Shown in pieces: positions 61,501 through 64,000 of a stretch of 64,000 nt of DNA. The first letter of the stretch is position 1. The number at the start of each line of letters is the position of its first letter. The notes beneath the pieces were generated by a model. That model ran no database searches and was not told the origin of the DNA. It worked only from the letters and a program-made list of their open reading frames with translations. This DNA comes from Antedon mediterranea (taxonomy: Eukaryota; Echinodermata; Crinoidea; Comatulida; Antedonidae): positions 39,045,795 through 39,109,794 of the forward strand of contig NC_092670.1 in the NCBI RefSeq assembly GCF_964355755.1. The letters run 5' to 3'. The position numbers and the translations under genes were made by a program.

Positions 61501-62962
61501 TAAAGATTTGCATTGTTTAAAAGTAAACTAAGTACACTATCGCGATCCACCCGATTTAGAAACTTGAAAGTTTGAATTATGTAGGCTACAATTTAAAATA
61601 ACTGAAACATTTTCTGTTAGTTTAGCCTTATTTGTTTTTCTCCTGTAAATGAAAACGCAATAATATTACAGTACTTAGGCATATTATACATAACACATTA
61701 TTTTGATAGCATGACAAGATCTATCTATGATACGTGCATTTCTGTCTGCTAAATGCAGTATATTAACAGAATACAGTCAACAATCCTATTATACACGAGT
61801 GTTTTCGTTGAAAAATCAGCTACGAGCATCCATTTCAGATATATTATTTGGTTCTGTAAAAATTAAAAAAAAAAAAACAAAAACAAAAAAACCAAAAAGG
61901 ATTTTTATTATTGGAATATATGATGAACAGACATTTTGTTTTGCTGCCGCCAGCCTTCATGTTACTGAACATTTTCATTCCACACATTCAGATAACGAAG
62001 CCCCACAAGTAACGGTTTGTCCCGGAAACATCACAGACTTTACCTTGCCAGACTTGGCTTACAACACTAGTTCCTGGACACCGCCTAACGCAACAGATAA
62101 TAGTGGATACGTTGAAACGTCGAGCACACATGAACCCGGCGATGAATTTTATATAGGAACTACAGAAGTGATGTATAACTTCACAGATGGCTCTCAAAAC
62201 GTTGCAACTTGTGTATTTACTGTAACAATAACAGGTACCTAATTTAAGGTCACAAATTACATTTTACGTAAAAATAAATACTATATGGTCCTATTGCTAT
62301 AACCTTTTTCGTCTTTAAACAGTTGGTGATGGTTGAAGTTAATAACATATACTGTAACTATTGTACGATTGATTAATTAAAGAAACTAGACCTAGGTTTT
62401 TTCGACCTAATTTAAGGTCACAACATATTTCATTTTATGTAAAAATAAATACTTATGGTTCTGCGATAACCTTTGTCGTCTTTAAACTGTTAAAAACGTG
62501 AAAAATAAGTCGATTCTAATTAGTTATTCTAAGTAGTTATTGACTTTAAAACCAGATTTGTAGGGCCACAATGATTATGACTGAGTTATCGTAAGTTTTT
62601 GCCGCTTTTTACAATTGTAATCATGTGGTCATTTATTGTTTTATCTAAAACAAACTTGATAAACAACAAAGCAGAAAGTTAGGCCGTAACCGTTTATCAA
62701 ATTGCTTTTCCTATTTTAGATGACCAGCCGCCGTCGCTAAACTGTTCATCTAACTTCAATATTACTACAGAACTTGATCAGCCTTATGGAGTTGTTGTAT
62801 ATAACATAAGTGCTGACGATAATGATGGTTTAATGCCATTAATTAACACATCAGATCCTGTATCTGGCTCTCAATTACAAATTGGTTTGCATGAATTTTC
62901 GATCGAAGCAATCGATAGTTCAGGAAATACCGCTCAATGCAGCTTTTATGTTGAAGTTATAG
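49449..62962 (+). CDS. Gene B: hyalin-like secreted HYR-repeat protein (13 exons seen, 3' end outside window)
   Basis: A signal-peptide exon followed by 12 HYR exons, each one complete domain with phase-1 introns on both sides, about 1,020 codons seen. It runs in the opposite direction to gene A, 11.3 kb away start to start. Its HYR 1-4 match HYR 1-4 of gene A in order and in shared unusual residues, and HYR 5 probably matches HYR 5. The product should be a secreted matrix or adhesion protein of the hyalin type. The donor after 62962 shows that the gene continues beyond the window. Confidence 0.9.
49513..51377 (+). other. First intron of gene B, left part
   Basis: Contains the intact SINE S1 (50211-50566). 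The rest is AT-rich with no feature I can support. Confidence 0.65.
50211..50566 (+). mobile_element. SINE family S1, intact tRNA-derived copy
   Basis: The head GCGAGTCATATGGCCGAGTG, then GTTAAGGCAGGGACGCC, is like a class II tRNA (Leu/Ser type) A-box; GGGTTCGAGGCCGACTCGCT is the B-box and pairs with the head. The non-tRNA body ends TTGCCTAAAGACATAAAATA and an A/AAT-rich tail. Too altered to be a working tRNA gene. Confidence 0.85.
51378..51534. mobile_element. MITE-A copy
   Basis: Left end AAAGCTTTGTCTACACTATC, right end GATAGTGTAGACCGAGATTA; interior modules shortened. Confidence 0.85.
52196..52267. mobile_element. MITE-A fragment abutting MITE-C
   Basis: Only the right half is present (GCATATCACTACCATATTTG to GTAGACAGAGCTTA). 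It shares its TTAA end with the MITE-C copy that starts at 52268. Confidence 0.75.
52268..52600. mobile_element. MITE-C copy
   Basis: Left end AAAGATGTATTTCC (altered), right end GGGACAATACATCTTTAA with a GGGACC duplication nearby; contains the AAATTGGCTGCCAGCCAATG module. Confidence 0.8.
52971..53237 (+). CDS. Gene B exon, HYR 1
   Basis: An 89-codon HYR opening DTPVWTNCPADI, with ANWTEPTVTDETPTDQLVIV, core FDIGTTNVRYHATD, a longer loop before Cys (ENPPLTGV) and closing CEFTITVTG. Same special features as HYR 1 of gene A. Confidence 0.92.
53238..54274 (+). other. Intron, left part
   Basis: No exon found. A CATTTCATTTCATT repeat at about 53573-53600 may be a minus-strand LINE tail. Confidence 0.5.
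54275..54715. repeat. (GAT)n microsatellite, long and imperfect
   Basis: About 440 bases of GAT/GATGATGTAT/GACGAT variants, ending 64 bases before the acceptor of HYR 2. Open frames on both strands here are low-complexity artefacts. Confidence 0.95.
54779..55027 (+). CDS. Gene B exon, HYR 2
   Basis: An 83-codon HYR opening DNEAPVIMNCP, with VTWTATSATDNSGTIPSETA, core FEIGTTEVVITYTD and closing CAFNVTVQG. An open frame runs in from the GAT microsatellite, but the TTCTAG acceptor marks the true start. Confidence 0.92.
55054..55212. mobile_element. MITE-B copy
   Basis: Left arm AAAGCTTGCTTCCCATTAGG then ACGCAACGCAAGGAC, right arm TTCGCTTGCGTTGCGCTTAC; the distal right end is degraded. Confidence 0.7.
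55750..55995 (+). CDS. Gene B exon, HYR 3
   Basis: An 82-codon HYR opening DEESPQTSNCP, with SIWSEPIFTDNDDV, core FNIGSTEVLYTATD and the extended ending CSFNITVLQG, as in HYR 3 of gene A. Confidence 0.93.
56002..56156. mobile_element. MITE-A, near full-length copy at a donor
   Basis: TA-flanked copy starting 7 bases after the exon: AAAGCTCTGTCTACACTATC at the left, ATAGACAGAGCTTTA at the right. Confidence 0.9.
56157..57099 (+). other. Intron, nothing recognised
   Basis: AT-rich with T-rich runs. A CAATTCAATTTAAC motif near 56312-56325 may be a minus-strand LINE tail. Confidence 0.5.
57100..57354 (+). CDS. Gene B exon, HYR 4
   Basis: An 85-codon HYR opening DIEPPEFTFCPNDT, with VNWTLPEVTDDVQLISLAQA, core FYIGTTQLRFIAVD and closing CIFNIIVNG. 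The LxSLxQA and IGTTxxRxIAxD segments are shared with HYR 4 of gene A. Confidence 0.93.
57510..57862. mobile_element. MITE-C copy
   Basis: Left end TAAAGATATATTGCCCCCCT, right end GGGGGACAATACATCTTTAA; module AAATTGTCTGGAAGACAATG in place of the usual one. Confidence 0.82.
58239..58478 (+). CDS. Gene B exon, HYR 5
   Basis: An 80-codon HYR opening DDEDPTITCSTNF. The W is replaced by Y (AIVEYNVSATDNDR), followed by ITTSDPASGSQLGIG and closing CSFYVTVLG. HYR 12 of this gene is the same subtype. Confidence 0.9.
59105..59359 (+). CDS. Gene B exon, HYR 6
   Basis: An 85-codon HYR opening DNEAPNITFCP, with ATWQQPTAIDNSGE, a core of FSLMGSPHTVSLTLAD (one extra residue) and closing CSFAVTVIG. Confidence 0.91.
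59535..59780 (+). CDS. Gene B exon, HYR 7
   Basis: An 82-codon HYR opening DEEAPETNCTND. The W strand is altered (SVPYPFIIFEDNSGL); core LPIGQTVIEVNGTD and closing CQYTITVEG. Confidence 0.9.
59845..60070 (-). mobile_element. SINE family S2, longest copy
   Basis: On the minus strand: AGTTGTAGCTTGTCGGTTAA then GGGGTTCAATCCTGATC, CTCTAGCTCCCTAAGCTCAA, ATAAGCACGATACATTG, ending TTTGATGCGTATGAGATG. Confidence 0.75.
60215..60463 (+). CDS. Gene B exon, HYR 8
   Basis: An 83-codon HYR opening DNENPEIICP, with VSWSTPNATDNSGQ, core FLIGDPVTLTYTAQD and closing CTFVIQVLG. Confidence 0.92.
60562..60612. mobile_element. MITE-B fragment
   Basis: Right-arm fragment only: GCGTTACGTTGCGTTCTAGT then GGGAACCAAGCTA, 24 bases before the HYR 9 exon. 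Confidence 0.6.
60637..60879 (+). CDS. Gene B exon, HYR 9
   Basis: An 81-codon HYR opening DMESPMIANCP, with ITWDEPTFSDNSGR, core FYIGVTTVYYMIED and closing CNFTITILG. Confidence 0.93.
61248..61493 (+). CDS. Gene B exon, HYR 10
   Basis: An 82-codon HYR opening DTESPTFTCQQ (Gln replaces Pro after Cys), with TIWQLPTYEDNS, core LEIGDHVIMYNFTD and closing CSFTITING. The acceptor is TCAAAG. Confidence 0.91.
61992..62234 (+). CDS. Gene B exon, HYR 11
   Basis: An 81-codon HYR opening DNEAPQVTVCP, with SSWTPPNATDNSGY, core FYIGTTEVMYNFTD and closing CVFTVTITG. Confidence 0.93.
62240..62490. repeat. Direct repeat of about 84 bp in intron
   Basis: The block starting ACCTAATTTAAGGTCACA and ending near GTCTTTAAACAGTT (62238-62324) recurs at about 62405-62490 with minor changes. 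Confidence 0.85.
62720..62962 (+). CDS. Gene B exon, HYR 12 (last in window)
   Basis: An 81-codon HYR opening DDQPPSLNCSSNF, with Y in place of W (VVVYNISADDNDGL), then NTSDPVSGSQLQIG and closing CSFYVEVIG. It closely resembles HYR 5. The donor GTTAGT follows. Confidence 0.91.
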
Positions 62963-64000
62963 GTTAGTATCTTAATATATATCTTTTTCTTATTGTGATA
63001 ATCAAACGTAATTAAAAAAATCCTGAGATATAATTATATTAGCTGCCTGTATCTCTATGGACTTTTCACTCGCCATGATAACTTTGTATTCATACTTATA
63101 TAATTTGTACTCTTTGCTTTCTTTATGTCCTTTTTTTCTCGTTATGTTATCAAAATAAATGTTCATGTATACAATGTTATATGAATACCGTATACACTAA
63201 ACAATGTTCTATGCATGTTAGCTTTTACTGGTATTTTCTATAGCAAATTGTTATTATTAGTTGATTCAGTGATTTAGATTGAGAGTTTTGAGGTAGTGAG
63301 CAATATTTAAGAGCCATTGTCTGTAAAAATCAAAGATTTGGTGGCAGATGTAAAAAAATGGATTTCTCTCAAATTTTTACCATGAATAGACATTTCAATA
63401 AAAAGCATGTCTACAACATTCATTTTAATTTTTAGCCTCCGTTGCCATGACAACGGTCAATTATCCAAATTTTGATGTTTTTGCCATTTTTCACAGATTT
63501 TCTATAGTGAAAAAGTACAAACTTGTATACTTATTTTAACCAAAAATACTTACATTATACAGTTTTTGTTTATAGCAGTGTAAACAACATGTATTGAGTT
63601 CCATTTAATGTAGAAAAAAAATAAATTACAAAATGGAGTTTGGTTGATACCATTATTTTAAAAAGGGGTGTTTTTAAAAAATATTTTTTTTTATAAAAGT
63701 ATACCTCATAAACGTACCTATAACTTCCAAAGTGGTGTTTTTAAATCAATGAGGTTTTTTAATTTGATAGTCAATAGGTTTTTCAACAATAATCACGAAA
63801 AAAATACTGGGGTAAATTTCGTACATAGGTTTTGTGTTGCCAGGAAAATACGAAAAATGCAAAAAATATAACAAAATATCAACAAACAAAACACATGAAA
63901 CACAATTTAAATATGGCTAATCCAATAATAAAATGTATATATGGCTTGTCATATTGCTACTAGAGTCATACGAATAGTTTAGATAAAATAGGAGAATGTG
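62963..64000 (+). other. Intron to window edge, nothing recognised
   Basis: About 1 kb of AT-rich DNA following the donor of HYR 12. I see no further HYR exon, so the next one lies outside the window. Confidence 0.6.

Overview
The window is animal nuclear DNA: AT-rich, intron-dense, full of short mobile elements, with GT-AG introns throughout. It is almost entirely occupied by two very long genes whose proteins are strings of HYR (hyalin repeat) domains, an immunoglobulin-like extracellular fold. Proteins made almost only of HYR domains are typical of echinoderm hyalins (the hyaline layer of embryos), so an echinoderm is the most likely source; another deuterostome such as a hemichordate or amphioxus cannot be excluded from sequence alone. 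Abundance of the palindrome TAGGCCTA, tRNA-derived SINEs, LINE 3' ends and MITE-like inverted-repeat elements fits a marine invertebrate genome.

Region 1-38170, minus strand (gene A): a signal-peptide exon at 38101-38170, then 55 HYR domains on 55 exons running leftward and off the window edge at position 1. Nearly every exon is one complete HYR domain with phase-1 introns on both sides. Exceptions are one exon with two domains (1614-2120), one domain split over two exons (9607-9711 and 9820-9966) and one domain with a one-base frameshift (19702-19939).

Region 38171-49448: an intergenic stretch of about 11.3 kb between the two start codons, with no recognisable gene. It holds repeats, including a 3.5-kb terminal-inverted-repeat transposon (42981-46473) inserted with a TTA target duplication into a tRNA-derived SINE.

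Region 49449-64000, plus strand (gene B): a signal-peptide exon at 49449-49512, then 12 HYR exons from 52971 to 62962, continuing off the right edge. The first four, probably five, HYR domains of gene B match the first domains of gene A one for one and in the same order, so the genes look like a divergent (head-to-head) inverted duplication. Both products should be secreted, very long extracellular-matrix or adhesion proteins. All intron phases are compatible, so exon skipping or duplication would keep the reading frame.

I found no sign of prokaryotic, viral or CRISPR content. The main points of interest are the colinear inverted gene pair, the matching signal-peptide exons, the frameshifted exon, the changes in domain/exon structure, and MITEs that repeatedly sit a few bases from splice donors.
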